Shown: positions 28,263 to 38,835, counted from the stretch's first letter. The stretch: DNA of 64,000 nucleotides from Breviolum minutum Mf 1.05b.01 (GCA_000507305.1 DF239290.1:124001-188000), one strand, 5' to 3'. Notes: generated by a model from the letters alone, not told the origin. Numbers and translations are program-made.

Positions 28263-28580
28263 GTAGGTAAACAAACGACCGGGCCCATAAAGTAGTATCT
28301 GTGGTCATATTGCCAACCTCCAAAAATGCACCAGTTGGTTCAGGACAAATGTTCCTCAACATTTGCAAGTTGCATTCTTTCCCGACATTTTTCATATCTT
28401 TAGATCCCATATCATCCGTTTAAGGTGTGTCTTGCTATCATTTGGTTCATCTTAAGGTAAATCAATAGGCAAACACACCTTGGGTTCTTCCTCTTCCCCA
28501 GGTTGCAATCGTCATCATCAGATTTGTGTTTACATATTTAGGTTCGGGGATCCCAATTACCACACCTTCATTTGCCACTA

Positions 28581-28688
28581 CACCCCTGAAAACTATGATA
28601 TTCCACTGAAAATTGCTGGTTGGAAAACAAAAATTCCTTTTGAAATTGGTCCATTTTTGTTTGAATCCATCTTAATTTTCCAAGGGTG
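28581..28688. repeat. Fam-D element with TA duplication
   Basis: CACCCCTGAAAACTATGATA...CATCTTAATTTTCCAAGGGTG; TA at both sides. Confidence 0.85.
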
Positions 28689-28727
28689 TATTACTGGGAA
28701 AGGAGGACAAGCCGAAAATCTACCATA

Positions 28728-28853
28728 CTTGGATGTCCCAGGAAGTTAGAGGATCAAAGGTTAGGATCCAGTGGGCTCTGACCCCGATATACACCCCATT
28801 TAGAAGTAGGTGAAATAATCCATTGATCCTAACAAACCCAACAGGACATCCAA
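28728..28853. repeat. Fam-C element
   Basis: CTTGGATGTCCCAGGAAGTT...CAACAGGACATCCAA. Lies directly beside the coding island 28862-29129. Confidence 0.85.
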
Positions 28854-28861
28854 AAAACTGG

Positions 28862-29129
28862 TTGGTCATCACCCCACTGAAACCGCAGATCACGCAGTTG
28901 CAGCGGCCCATTCCCCCCAACTTGTCCCCGGCAGCCCATGTTTTTTTGGGTAACTGGTAAAAACCCACCCAAGATTCGACAAGAACCAAGGAACTCAGTT
29001 CATCGCAAGGTTGGATAGAACTCAAAGATCCGATCTGAAACTTGGAGTTGATAAATTGATCTGCCTCAAGAGAAGTTGATGATCCAGCCACATTGTGACT
29101 CATGGGCTCAGTGGGTAGGGGAAACATTT
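28862..29129 (-). CDS. candidate exon abutting a Fam-C element
   Basis: The minus strand, beginning with an ATG near 29127, reads MFPLPTEPMSHNVAGSSTSL, ESWVGFYQLPKKTWAAGDKL and GGMGRCNCVICGFSGVMTNQ. It then meets the Fam-C end with no clear GT donor. A CxCxxC cluster is visible. Family unknown; could be a first exon. Confidence 0.5.
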
Positions 29130-29394
29130 GGCCGAACAGTTGTTATTGCTTTGTTTTGTGGCATTTTAACTTGTGCCAAGTTTTGGGTTTTGGCAACCTA
29201 TGCTTGGTGGTGTTTGAGTTTTGACCCAAGTGAAAAAATGCGGCAACATCCAATAAATTTGATTTGTTTCATCAGTTTTGGGGCGTGAACAGCAAAAACA
29301 AATAAACATTATAATCATGACCTGGTATGGCAAATAGATGCAACTAGAGCACCAGAACACGGCAAAATCGGCAAAAGTGCCCCATCGTTGTACA

Positions 29395-29500
29395 TACTTG
29401 TACTAGCATCTTTCAAAGGGTGCTTAATGGATGATAACCGGTGAACATATAACATTCCTTAGGGTTCCAACAACACCCCTTTCAAGGTGTTGGCGTAAAA
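29395..29500. repeat. Fam-Y inverted repeat, diverged
   Basis: TAGCATCTTTCAAAGGGTGC and CACCCCTTTCAAGGTGTTGG. Confidence 0.45.
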
Positions 29501-29592
29501 ATATATTCACATACATTTGTTTGGTGGTATCATGGTGTTTAGTTCAAGAAGAACACGAACAACAATAACCACAACAACAACAACAACAACAG

Positions 29593-29671
29593 CAACAACA
29601 AGAACAAGAACAAGAACAAGAACAAGAACAAGAACAAGAACAAGAACAAGAACAAGAACAAGAACAAGAAG
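29593..29671. repeat. AACAAG hexanucleotide array
   Basis: About 12 copies of AACAAG preceded by AAC triplets. On the minus strand it is a long pyrimidine/G tract just 3' of the exon 29734-29807. Confidence 0.9.
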
Positions 29672-29733
29672 AAATCACATAACAAGAACAACAACACAAG
29701 GACAACATGTTCGAACTCTTCGGATATCGTCAC

Positions 29734-29807
29734 CTCCAAGGCATCATACAGAGGATGCCATCGAATCTTTTCGACACGAGCATTGGTGAAGACGCCGAAG
29801 TCGACAC
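29734..29807 (-). CDS. candidate internal exon
   Basis: The minus strand from GACTGCAG|GT reads VDFGVFTNARVEKIRWHPLY then DALE before TTGGAG|GTGACG. The frame is open further upstream (NQKFMGKLATAG), so the exon may start near 29841 (CAACCAG|). The plus strand is closed. Family unknown. Confidence 0.6.
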
Positions 29808-29958
29808 CTGCAGTCGCCAATTTCCCCATGAATTTCTGGTTGATTGGTGATGGCATCCTTAGAATATCTTATAGTCGTTGGGGAAATCCTGGGTATAACT
29901 TATAACCTATCTATGAATCTATGACTAATCATGACTAATCAACTTGGATTTGCATGTT

Positions 29959-30062
29959 GGATGTTTGGAAAAAATATTCAAGGCATATTCTTCCAAATTG
30001 TGGCATTTCATGGTGATTTACCATATAGTAGAAAGCAAAGAATCACCTTAAACAGATCCAAG
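29959..30062. repeat. Fam-V element
   Basis: GGATGTTTGGAAAAAATATT, TCATGGTGATTTACC and AATCACCTTAAACAGATCCAAG. Same layout at 33540, 53264, 53950, 56494 and 61570. Confidence 0.65.
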
Positions 30063-30126
30063 ACAACCAGGGGCCTTCGTTCACCTTCGTTGAGTTTTGG
30101 TGTTCATTCCTTTGAAATCCGGATGT

Positions 30127-30210
30127 TCCATGTTGGAATATTTACCTACATTTACCATAAATTTAAGCCAAACGTAGATAAATATTCCATACATGGAGCA
30201 TATATGGGAT
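30127..30210. repeat. Fam-E element
   Basis: TTGGAATATTTACCTACATT...CGTAGATAAATATTCCATAC. Confidence 0.75.
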
Positions 30211-30321
30211 ACGCAAGACCGAAAAATGAAGACAACGTCATGCACAAAGCGATTGTGAGTTCATGAAGCTTCCCTTGTTCGGCTCCCTCCTTTTTACTGG
30301 AACTGTTTGAAACACCGCTTA

Positions 30322-30478
30322 CTTGGAGGACCATCCCATTTAGTAAGTGGTTAGGATCACCCCCATTTATAAGCCACTTAAAGGCCATTCGGAATGGGAA
30401 CAATAACCCCATCCTTAGGGGACGAACACTATCCATGGTTTTTCACCACGTATCCAAGTCCTGGGATGATCCTCCAAG
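30322..30478. repeat. Fam-B element with TA duplication
   Basis: CTTGGAGGACCATCCCATTT...CTGGGATGATCCTCCAAG flanked by TA (30320-30321, 30479-30480). Confidence 0.9.
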
Positions 30479-30832
30479 TACAACAACGACTTCTCAGGGA
30501 TCATCCCATGTCCAACGAAGGGTTGCTGGGTGTCAGTTCTCAGTTCTTTAAGCCGATGAAAAATCCATGGCCATTTTTTGGGGGGCATCTTTTTTTGCAG
30601 TTACGAATGATGAGGTTATAGGGCTCCTATAAGTAGGGTGAAATAACCCCAAGTTACCGAAATTATAAAGGCCATTTGTAGCTTGTATGTACAATTAAGT
30701 TCCAGGAGCATTGATAAATCGCATGGAAAAAGACCAAATTACTCCGCAAGAAGAAACAAACAACATGTTTTAAGCATCCCATCTGGATTTTGTCCATCCA
30801 CCGTTAAGGCTGCAGAGCCCCAGTTGGCTCAC

Positions 30833-30939
30833 CAGTATAGATAGAGTGAACAACGCAACCCATGAACGCAACCAGTCATCACTGCAATACTCTTGACTTC
30901 ATGGTTCAGAGATCCAGCCAACCAGTGAAAATTGACAGG
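30833..30939 (-). CDS. candidate internal exon
   Basis: The minus strand from ATCAAAG| reads PVNFHWLAGSLNHEVKSIAV, MTGCVHGLRCSLYLY before ATACTG|GTGAGCC, a strong donor. Length 107 nt. Family unknown. Confidence 0.52.
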
Positions 30940-30999
30940 CTTTGATGTATGTATATATACAGTAAAAATACTTGAATAATGCATGTATATTACTTGTAT

Positions 31000-31350
31000 A
31001 ATACATCTACACATATGCATAAAGTGTAATATCTATTTATCAAAAAATCACTAAGTAAGTATGTTTCCAAAAATGAATAAACACATATTAAAAAACAAAT
31101 AAGTATGTGCATACATAAAATGTATATATATATATATATGCAAATTTGTACACATATGAAAACGACATACCCCAACGGTTATTAACCTGCCAGATGTCTG
31201 CCAGTATCCCACAATTTGACCCGCAGACCTACATGGCAATTAGTTCCGGAGGTACCTGACAACGGATTTCGGTGCCGAAATCAGGGAAAGATGTTAGTGG
31301 TGAATCGATTTTTTCTCTTGGCAGGTAACCTGGAACACTGATGGCCATCT
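31000..31350. other. no gene resolved
   Basis: AT-rich with a TATATATA run near 31121-31139 and a short GC-richer patch at 31190-31290; nothing convincing. Confidence 0.5.
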
Positions 31351-31351
31351 A

Positions 31352-31454
31352 CACCCTGGAAGATTAACATGGAACCTGCTAATCAACCATTTAGAAGGAA
31401 AATCATCTTCCAAACCCATCATTTTCAGGTTCAAGCTGTTAATCTTCCAGGGTC
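31352..31454. repeat. Fam-D element with TA duplication
   Basis: CACCCTGGAAGATTAACATG...GCTGTTAATCTTCCAGGGTC; TA at 31350-31351 and 31455-31456. Confidence 0.9.
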
Positions 31455-31509
31455 TATTTTTCGGAAACCATGCTTGTTTCAATGGGGATGCATATCCACG
31501 CAATATTAC

Positions 31510-31592
31510 CTGGCCAGTGCTCAACCAACCCCGGTTGCGGTGCGATTTTTTGGCGAAAATCATCAGGCACTTGTGCCAGTTACAGTAGACAC
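31510..31592 (-). CDS. candidate internal exon
   Basis: The minus strand from AGTAAAG|GT reads VYCNWHKCLMIFAKKSHRNR then GWLSTGQ before GGCCAG|GTAATA. Length 83 nt, ends on a codon boundary. Family unknown. Confidence 0.52.
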
Positions 31593-31622
31593 CTTTACTT
31601 CGGAGCTTGGACATCACCAGAT

Positions 31623-31727
31623 ATAGGGGTTTCCTAAAATGGTGGTACCCAACAACCATGGGTTTTCATACTAAAATGATCATTTTGGGGTGTTTTGGGG
31701 GTACCACCATTTAAAGAAACACCTATA
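31623..31727. repeat. Fam-J element
   Basis: ATAGGGGTTTCCTAAAATGG...GGGGGTACCACC...AAGAAACACCTAT. Confidence 0.8.
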
Positions 31728-32044
31728 TCCATTTTGGGTTGGTTGGCTCTTGAAGTGGTTTCCAGGCTCCCTGCACAAACCTTGCTGATTTGATGTCATC
31801 TATGTGGCATGGAGCCTGAGAGTGTGTGTGTGCGTGTGTGTGTCACACCTTTTGAAAGAATTGTTGCAAATCGAACTCGTCAAGGTGGCCCCGGGACCCT
31901 GAAAGGTGCTTTTTTTAACAAAAAAACAAAAAAAACACCCCAAAAACAACAAAGAAACATTCATCTTAGCAAAGCGCAACTTGAACCTTAGCAGTTTGCG
32001 CAACCAATGCAACCAGTACCAGGTCACCAGGTACTAATAACTAT

Positions 32045-32142
32045 CTGGTTGGTGGTTTCAACCCCTTTGAAAAACATTAGTCAAATTGGATCATTTCTTC
32101 AGGTAGGGGTGGAAATATAAAACGTTTGAAACCACCACCCAG
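32045..32142 (+). repeat. Fam-A element
   Basis: CTGGTTGGTGGTTTCAACCC...TTGAAACCACCACCCAG. The CTGG/CCAG pair shows the outer four bases are part of the inverted repeat. Confidence 0.88.
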
Positions 32143-32214
32143 TTTTTCATTTTCCATAAATTTCAGCTGGTTCAACAGCACTTTGAATTCAACCAATTCC
32201 CATTTTCCACTGAA

Positions 32215-32300
32215 GGTGGCACTGGTGTATTTACCTACAAAACTCGGTAGCTGAGGTGAGTAGACACACCAGCCCAATCGAGTGGCTAGGATTGGGTAAA
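32215..32300. repeat. Fam-X repeat, diverged
   Basis: TATTTACCTACAAAACTCGG and GAGTAGACACACCAGCCC as at 19151-19265. Confidence 0.45.
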
Positions 32301-32484
32301 GAGGAGAAAATTCATCACCATTTTAACTCCGTGGCAGGTTCGTGTGAGGGATTAGTAGGGCCAAAGAACTTTGATGAAAATTGATCATGGTTTGAAGAAA
32401 TGCCCTCCCATCCACACAGTCAAGAACCACTAGTCAGCTGGTTTAATTCATAAAGCCACACAAGCACAGTGAGCTAGAATATGA

Positions 32485-32570
32485 CTATAGTTGGTGGTTT
32501 CAACCCGTATGTTCATCAAATTGGATCATTTCCCCAAGGAGAGGTGAAAACTAAAGAATGAAACCGCAAC
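32485..32570 (+). repeat. Fam-A element, shortened
   Basis: CTATAGTTGGTGGTTTCAAC...GAATGAAACCGCAAC. Confidence 0.65.
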
Positions 32571-33030
32571 ATACTTATCACATACTGTAGATGAGAATCT
32601 CATCTTAAAAGAAAAAACAAGCACTGCTGCAACTTCAAGAAATACCCTTCAATTTGTTCAGAGGAGTGGTATACCCAGTCCCACAGATCCTCTCATGTAT
32701 AATTATGGCAACCCCCTGTTGCCTTCCAAAAAAATATGGGAAACAAAAACCTCTGTCACAAGACACCCGCCATGTTTCAAAGAAAATTCGAACAGACCCC
32801 TAGAACATACCCCAGACCCTCAAGTACCTGTTTATGAAGCAAATCCTTTCAACTTTGCATTTCGGGGTACCTGGCTGGTGTATGTTCCAGGGGTCTGCGG
32901 GATTTTTTTTAAAAGGTTGCGCAACCCTAAACATCCAGTCATACCTCCTCAGTTGAACCGTGCTTTCAGATTTCATGTTTGGGGGGTCCGGTCCAGTCAT
33001 ACCGAACCTCACAAAATATATGGACGTCTA

Positions 33031-33182
33031 CTTGGACGATCATCCCAGTGAATAAGTGGTTAAGATCACCCCCATTTATAAGCCATGAAATTCGGCCATT
33101 TGGAAGGGGACTCACCCTACTTAGGGGACTTACGATTACCATGGTTATCAACCACTTACAAGTCTTAGGATGATCCTCCAAC
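33031..33182. repeat. Fam-B element with TA duplication
   Basis: CTTGGACGATCATCCCAGTG...TTAGGATGATCCTCCAAC flanked by TA on both sides. Confidence 0.88.
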
Positions 33183-33189
33183 TAGGATA

Positions 33190-33330
33190 CTTGGTGGCTC
33201 ACGGTAGTTAGTAACTAATTGTAGGTTGGGTTATAACTATAATTAACCCATGTAAGTTGGTTGATAAGTCCCTTGAAAAGGGTTATAACCCAACTTACTA
33301 ACTAGTTACTAACTACCATGAGCCACCAAG
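33190..33330. repeat. Fam-L element with TA duplication
   Basis: CTTGGTGGCTCACGGTAGTT...CTACCATGAGCCACCAAG, TA at 33188-33189 and 33331-33332. It starts 6 bp after a Fam-B copy. Confidence 0.92.
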
Positions 33331-33346
33331 TAATAAAGACCCTCAC

Positions 33347-33401
33347 CTCCAACCACTTCTGGATCGCCATTAAACACGGCCACGCAGGTCGGATGACCAA
33401 C
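33347..33401 (-). CDS. candidate internal exon with strong donor
   Basis: The minus strand from CCATTGCAG| reads VGHPTCVAVFNGDPEVVG before TTGGAG|GTGAGGGTC. The intron begins 16 bp before a Fam-L element. The plus strand is also open (NHFWIAIKHGHAGRMTNLQW), so strand is not certain. Family unknown. Confidence 0.45.
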
Positions 33402-33539
33402 CTGCAATGGTGTTTTGCGATCCGTTTTGCTCCGTGGTTTGAAACCCCGCGTTTTTCCAAACAAACGTCGAAAAAAAAACAAGGAGTGTGGAGTGTTACC
33501 ACCCTCCCTCAACTTGGTTTTGCATGTAAAAAATGTAAA

Positions 33540-33643
33540 GATGCTTGGGGAAAATAAGCAAAAAATTGGCCCACATGATGGTTTGATGGTCATTTACCCC
33601 GGTAGAATCCGTAAAAACATCACCTGGAAAAACAAATCCAAGG
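33540..33643. repeat. Fam-V element
   Basis: GATGCTTGGGGAAAATAAGC...ATCACCTGGAAAAACAAATC...CAAG. Confidence 0.6.
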
Positions 33644-33649
33644 TGTATC

Positions 33650-34425
33650 CAGGGGTGTTTTTCCTGATGCCGGAGGTGATGCTAAAGAAACAAAAAAAAT
33701 TGGAAAATAAATGGCGCAACGCTGCAACTCCCACGAGTTGATTTATCATGGTTCCTTACTTTTCGCCACCTTTTGGGAGTGGCTAGCTAGCCATCTACGA
33801 GCTCACCACAACGTATTGTTTTAAAGCACTTTTAAGGTGACGTCTATATACAACCCCACCCGAAAAAGAAACATTCATTGCAAAACCCTGAGAAATCCTT
33901 CAGGAACACACGTACGCACACACACACACACAATTTCATCACTTTCATTTCAGGTAATAATTTCATCAAGGTAATAATTTCAAGAATGGCTTTATGTGCA
34001 TTTTTCCTCCTCGTACTTGAAGTAACAACAATTTGATCCGCGTATCATTTATGGTAAATGTTACCTATGAATACATATATATACATATACATGCTTTGAC
34101 CAACAATCATCAACAATCATTCAGAACATGTCGCTAAATATATACGGAAAATACATGTATCCTATGGGTTTAATGTCAAAACACATGGGTTTATGACAGA
34201 CAATAGACCCACATCTTTTTCGAAACATAATCATGACCTTAAAGGATTGTGCTTGTCACTCAAACACGTTTCCCCTGTGTGATCTACCACCCTACAGACT
34301 ACACGTAATGCAGGCATGAAAAAAGTGATTTGATCAGGTTTGGTTGCTTAACTTCTTTGGCTCAAAACTCTTGGGTCGGCCACTATCTTGGTGGTAATTT
34401 GTTTGCCCGTGGTGAAGAAAAAATG
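33650..34425. other. no gene resolved
   Basis: AT-rich; an ACACACAC tract near 33914-33932 and TATACATATA runs near 34075. I see no exon or family repeat. Confidence 0.55.
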
Positions 34426-34428
34426 ACT

Positions 34429-34580
34429 CATGGCTAGTCAACCTACCCCCCAAAGGCACCCAGTAGAAAAAAAACGCCTTATTAATAGAGCTTATTAACC
34501 ATTGGTTTCCCTTAATAAGGCCATATTAAACCCTTATTTCCTGAGGGGAGTACGTTAGAGGGGGTAGGTTAAACAGCCAT
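34429..34580. repeat. Fam-H element
   Basis: CATGGCTAGTCAACCTACCC...GGGGTAGGTTAAACAGCCAT. Confidence 0.85.
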
Positions 34581-34587
34581 AAATAGA

Positions 34588-34690
34588 CTATCTATTGTTT
34601 AGGGATATTCTTCTGAAAGTCGGTTTGACAAGCCGCAGAATCACCTGCAATTTCATGTACGGCCACGTCACGAACTCCATCTCCTGCACA
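34588..34690 (-). CDS. candidate last exon of a three-exon model
   Basis: The minus strand from TATATATATAG|T continues the frame of 34742-34921: VQEMEFVTWPYMKLQ, then either a donor CAG|GTGATT at 34644 or read-through VILRLVKPTFRRISLNNR to a TAG at 34588. The acceptor is made by an AT microsatellite end. Family unknown. Confidence 0.45.
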
Positions 34691-34741
34691 CTATATATAT
34701 ATATATATATCCTTATATGATGGATGTGGGTATTTGGAGAC

Positions 34742-34921
34742 CTGGGGTTCTCCTTCTCTGCGAGGTTGCGCTGCAGAATCCCACGCATGACGGCAATGAA
34801 GGAGTCCTGCTCGACCTCCATACTGGCCAGGTCAGCGAACTCGCTGTGCCAGACCCTGGCTGCGGCTGTGAAGATATCTCGCTCCTTCGCATTCAGAAGC
34901 TCCTCTTTTGCAAGACCTTCA
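34742..34921 (-). CDS. candidate middle exon of a three-exon model
   Basis: The minus strand from ATGACTGCAG|T reads EGLAKEELLNAKERDIFTAA, ARVWHSEFADLASMEVEQDS and FIAVMRGILQRNLAEKENP before CCCAG|GTCTCC. Strongly helical and charged. It joins 35003-35127 in phase across an 81-bp GT-AG intron. Family unknown; a cytosolic helical protein. Confidence 0.65.
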
Positions 34922-35002
34922 CTGCAGTCATCTTCCACTTATACAACCTGGCTTTGTGCTTTTCAGCTTTTGTCATATCACTTTGCCGACTGTGATACTC
35001 AC

Positions 35003-35127
35003 CAAAGATTTGGCACAACGGCCTCTTGGCCAAACACCACCCCAGTTTTCATGGCATGGAAATACATTGCACCCCTTGGGCAAGGAACTGCAGATCCAGC
35101 GCAGGATTCCCCAAGTTTCTTAAGCGC
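35003..35127 (-). CDS. candidate first visible exon of a three-exon model
   Basis: The minus strand from CTAAAAG| reads ALKKLGESCAGSAVPCPRGA, MYFHAMKTGVVFGQEAVVPN then L before CTTTG|GTGAGTATC, a strong donor. Two bases carry over to complete a Cys codon with 34742-34921. Family unknown. Confidence 0.6.
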
Positions 35128-35528
35128 CTTTTAGCCGCGAGTGCTATCATAATCATTAGAAACCAAGGGTATTTTAACCTCAACATCATAGGGAAATACC
35201 CTATAAATACCCACTATATAAGGTGTGTATGGGGTTGGTTATTAAGGGTACCATCCCAAGGGTACCACCATTTTCTATGACAACATGTTTCACCAGCCGA
35301 TTGTGAACAAACAACAGACACACCCACACACTTTTGACTCTATAGGACTTGTTAAACTTTTTGCTTCAAGGTCTTTTGTTCCTTTTTCTTGCTCGGCTGC
35401 CGTGTGGTGTTGGGATTCAATGTATATAGCTGTTGGGTGACCTCAAGACACCAATAAATGACGAAGGAACTTTTATCCCCCCCAAAGTCCAAACAAAATA
35501 AACAAAGATGTGTACCAGGTGATTCAAT

Positions 35529-35603
35529 GTGACCTTTTCTTCCCCTAGTTGGAGGTCACTTAACCATTGAAAAGGGTCACTTAACCATCCCAAAAAGGTC
35601 ACA
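35529..35603. repeat. Fam-T repeat
   Basis: GTGACCTTTTCTTCCCCTAG, GGAGGTCACTTAACC and AAAGGTCACAAAG. Confidence 0.6.
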
Positions 35604-35797
35604 AAGAATTGCCAGGTACCAGCACTTTCCAAGGGCTAAGGCTAAGGGATGGTGGTGAATTGATGTGATTTTGACACCCTTTTGGAACCATTTGGTACCC
35701 TTTATATATGTATGTTTTGTTTTTTTGTTCATAGGAAACCACCTTAAGGACCCCATGTTCTTTTTGTGGTTTTCAGGCAAAGCTATATAGGCAAAAC

Positions 35798-35866
35798 CTG
35801 GGATCCCTGGCTGTAACGCGGAAATCTCTTTGTGAGTTACATCTAAAAATTCCACAATTTCCAAAA
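35798..35866 (-). CDS. candidate internal exon
   Basis: The minus strand from TTAGTAG|TT reads LEIVEFLDVTHKEISALQPG then IP before ATCCCAG|GTTTTG. Length 69 nt, one base out. Family unknown. Confidence 0.45.
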
Positions 35867-35992
35867 CTACTAATGGTATAAGGAATTACTTAGGGTTTGC
35901 CCAGTCCATATCTTGTAAAAGTTCACTCATCCAACTGATCATGAAAAAAACCGAAAGAAAGCTTGATATTTCCATATGTGTTCAGCTAAATA

Positions 35993-36096
35993 CACCCCGG
36001 AAGATAAACATGGAATCTAAACATCACGCCTTTTAAAAAAAGTGAAATCATCTTCCAAACCTCTATCATTGTGTTCCTTGTTAATTTTTCGGGGTT
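35993..36096. repeat. Fam-D element with TA duplication
   Basis: CACCCCGGAAGATAAACATG...TTGTTAATTTTTCGGGGTT. Confidence 0.85.
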
Positions 36097-36172
36097 TATT
36101 AGTATATGTCATCCACCAAAAAATGAAAGAACAGTATGTAAATCTTGGCCATTGGCAAAGTCGGCCACTCCA

Positions 36173-36293
36173 CTTGGATGTCCCAGGAAGTTAGTAAATG
36201 GTTAGTAAATGGGTTATAACCCCAATATACCCCATTTATAGGTAGGTTCTAACCCACTTACTATCCATTTACTAACTTACTGGGACATCCAAG
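36173..36293. repeat. Fam-C element with CA duplication
   Basis: CTTGGATGTCCCAGGAAGTT...CTTACTGGGACATCCAAG flanked by CA on both sides. Confidence 0.92.
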
Positions 36294-36808
36294 CACCAGC
36301 ACCTCATAATGATTGTCACCAACACCATGGAAGCACACCTGGTCGTTCATGCCAATGTCAGGCCAACGGGGGGGGATCAATGGGATCTAATACGAACTTC
36401 GGGGGAAAGATCATTGACTTGGTAAATACAAATATATATCCTAGAAGTCCAAAAAACATTTAAAAAAAAGGTAGGGCTGTCACCCAAGACCTTTGCTTTG
36501 AGTAGGAAATGTATTAATCATTCAAGTTCTTTGTGGGTGTTTTTTCCGCTGTTTTTTCCAAGGACTTGGAACCATCAAACCATGCCCCGCAATGGCTCCT
36601 GCCCCTTCCAGTTGGGTAGCTGAGGTGAAGTAACCCCTAATAATAGGCAGGGTTGTAACCCCAGATTTTTGTCAATTATAATGCCATTTATAGGTGGAAA
36701 AAAACTCCCATGAAAATAACTGGTATACGGGCTACACCTTGTATAATACTGAGATGTGCCTTGAATTCAGGAATCTGAAACATGTACTACAATGGCTAGT
36801 GAGTCAAA

Positions 36809-36914
36809 CTGTTGATGGTTCAGAAATCAGGCGATCACCACCTGGGACGTATAAAACCCTGCAAATAACGGGATATTTACCATATCAACTAGTGCAGGAA
36901 TTCTTCCATCAATC
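36809..36914. repeat. Fam-K element
   Basis: CTGTTGATGGTTCAGAAATC...GGAATTCTTCCATCAATCG. Confidence 0.7.
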
Positions 36915-37053
36915 GTATAGTAGTTGAGGTCTCACCCAGTGATTCAGTCACCATTTGATCTGATCACAAACCTAACGGGATATCTTAGTACGGTATAGCA
37001 AGCCCCACTGCAAAGCGTTTTTGTTGGTAGACATCCCCAGTCATCTGTTCTAT

Positions 37054-37205
37054 ACGTGGAGGATCATCCCATTTAGTAAGTGGTTAATAACCATGGTGAG
37101 TAAGTCCCCTAACCAGGGTTGCTCTCCTTCCAAATGGCCATGAACATGGCTTCTAGATGGGTGTGATCCTAACTATACTTACAAGTCCTAGGATGATCCT
37201 CCAAG
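37054..37205. repeat. Fam-B element
   Basis: CGTGGAGGATCATCCCATTT...CTAGGATGATCCTCCAAG. Confidence 0.85.
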
Positions 37206-37427
37206 TACCCCCCCCCACATGCCACCACCGCCGATTAATCTAAGAATTTTCCTAACATACCCCCGGACCCCCAACCAACGGTTTATGAAGGAATTCCTTT
37301 CATGTGGGGGTTATAGGGATTCCTGCATTTATGCTCCAAGGGTATGTTGGGTTTTCTTAGAATTAAATAAGGCCATCACCAAGGCCTAAAGGGGATGATC
37401 AGTGGTTTGAAAATCCCTTAACCCTAG

Positions 37428-37525
37428 GGATCCAAACACCTCCTGAGAATGGTAATGGAACCTAAATACTATGCTGAGAAGGTGATTGTACACCCCAATC
37501 ACCATCTGAGAAGGTGATTGGATCC
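37428..37525. repeat. Fam-N dispersed repeat
   Basis: GGATCCAAACACCTCCTGAG then GGTGATTGTACACCCCAATC. Confidence 0.6.
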
Positions 37526-37560
37526 TTAGGGTAAGATTCCCAGCACCCCCCATCACTCAC

Positions 37561-37623
37561 TCCGCCAAGTGTCTGGTGTAGTTGTAGTTGCCAAACCCGC
37601 ATCGCGCGACACCACGCGTGCAG
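37561..37623 (-). CDS. candidate internal exon with strong donor
   Basis: The minus strand from CTCCCAG| reads LHAWCRAMRVWQLQLHQTLG then G, exactly 21 codons, before GGCGGA|GTGAGTGATG. Open upstream (PPESSLRSSQ). Family unknown. Confidence 0.5.
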
Positions 37624-38022
37624 CTGGGAGGACCTGAGGGAACTTTCAGGAGGAAACCTATATTTAATTATATATCTAAATATATATATATATATGTATG
37701 TATCTCCTGGGGGGTCCAAACAACCAATTTCTAAAGGATGTTTAGTGAAACAACCATTCTTTTCATGTAATGATTTGGAATCACCCACTTGCAACTTAAC
37801 CATAAAAAGGCAAGTGGTTGCTTTGGAGTTCCAGGTCTATACCCTGCAATTTCCAAGTCAACCATAAAATAGTCATAGTCTGTTGGAAAAGACCATTATT
37901 CTTGTAGGGATCTGTAATTTTAAAAATCCCGGGGGGACTTTTCTTTTTAATGATTTTTCTACTTCCAGGGTTTTTTCCAGGTCGACCATTAGAAAGTTGG
38001 GTTCTCACCTAAGAATTTTCTA

Positions 38023-38095
38023 GTAGGGAATTATAGTTGCATCCCAAATTGGGGACTATTATTTTGATTAAATGGTCTTGGACTTCCAGGGTATA
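38023..38095 (+). repeat. Fam-Q short element
   Basis: TAGTAGGGAATTATAGTTGC...GGTCTTGGACTTCCAGGG. Confidence 0.65.
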
Positions 38096-38462
38096 CCTAG
38101 AACCCAAGTGACCCCCTTTTTTTGGGGGGGTGACCTTCAATTTTATGAGTTGAATCTTCCAAAATATGGGTCATTTGGTTCTAAGTATATATAAATTCAT
38201 TTGTGATACATTGTTTCCTAAGCAGTTGAACCCTGTCCTCTTGTACCATGAAGTGAACATCAAACATCTTCGAAAAACCTTGCGCAACTTTGCCACTTTG
38301 TGAGGCTATATGTCCCCGGCCCAATGGTTTCGTCGGTTTTTTTGCCTGCTTGAGTCAGAAAAACATGTTTTTTTTACCAACATTTCCCAAGCTGAGTGTG
38401 AAGATATATCACTAACCTCACCGATTGACCCACCATTGGTCCAGATCACCACGTGTACCAGT

Positions 38463-38565
38463 ACTTGGAGGATCATCCCAATTAGCAAGTACTGAGGGCC
38501 ACACACATCTACAAGCCATGAATGGCCCATTGGAAGGGGTCCCACAAGCCTACTTAGGACCATGA
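38463..38565. repeat. Fam-B element, 5' part only
   Basis: CTTGGAGGATCATCCCAATT then GGGGTCCCACAAGCC; a Fam-A copy starts where the rest should be. Confidence 0.7.
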
Positions 38566-38667
38566 CTAGTTGGTAGTTTCAACCCATTTGAAAAAATATT
38601 CGTCCAAATGGGTTCATCTTCCCCAATTTTCGGGGTGAAAATTAAAAAATGTGAAACCACCACCTAA
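38566..38667 (+). repeat. Fam-A element
   Basis: CTAGTTGGTAGTTTCAACCC...GTGAAACCACCACCTA. It sits at the break of a Fam-B copy. Confidence 0.82.
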
Positions 38668-38835
38668 GGCCTAGATGATTATTAATCTCTTACTAATATA
38701 TTAGAAAATGATAAAACATGGAGCTTTGGAAGATGATTTTCCTTTCAGTTGGGTGGTTTTTGAGGTGCCGGCCGTTCATTTTCAGGGGTGTACTAAATTG
38801 GTATGATCCTCCAAATACACACCAGGTACATCATT

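Noticed and set aside
29517-29789. Thr/Arg repeat frame on the plus strand
   Set aside because: It is the AACAAG array read in one frame.
31827-31845. GT-rich tract as a CRISPR or regulatory array
   Set aside because: Simple dinucleotide repeat.
34371-34386. TTTGGCTCAAA resembling the dinoflagellate spliced leader
   Set aside because: Only part of the leader core matches and no upstream leader bases are present; chance match.
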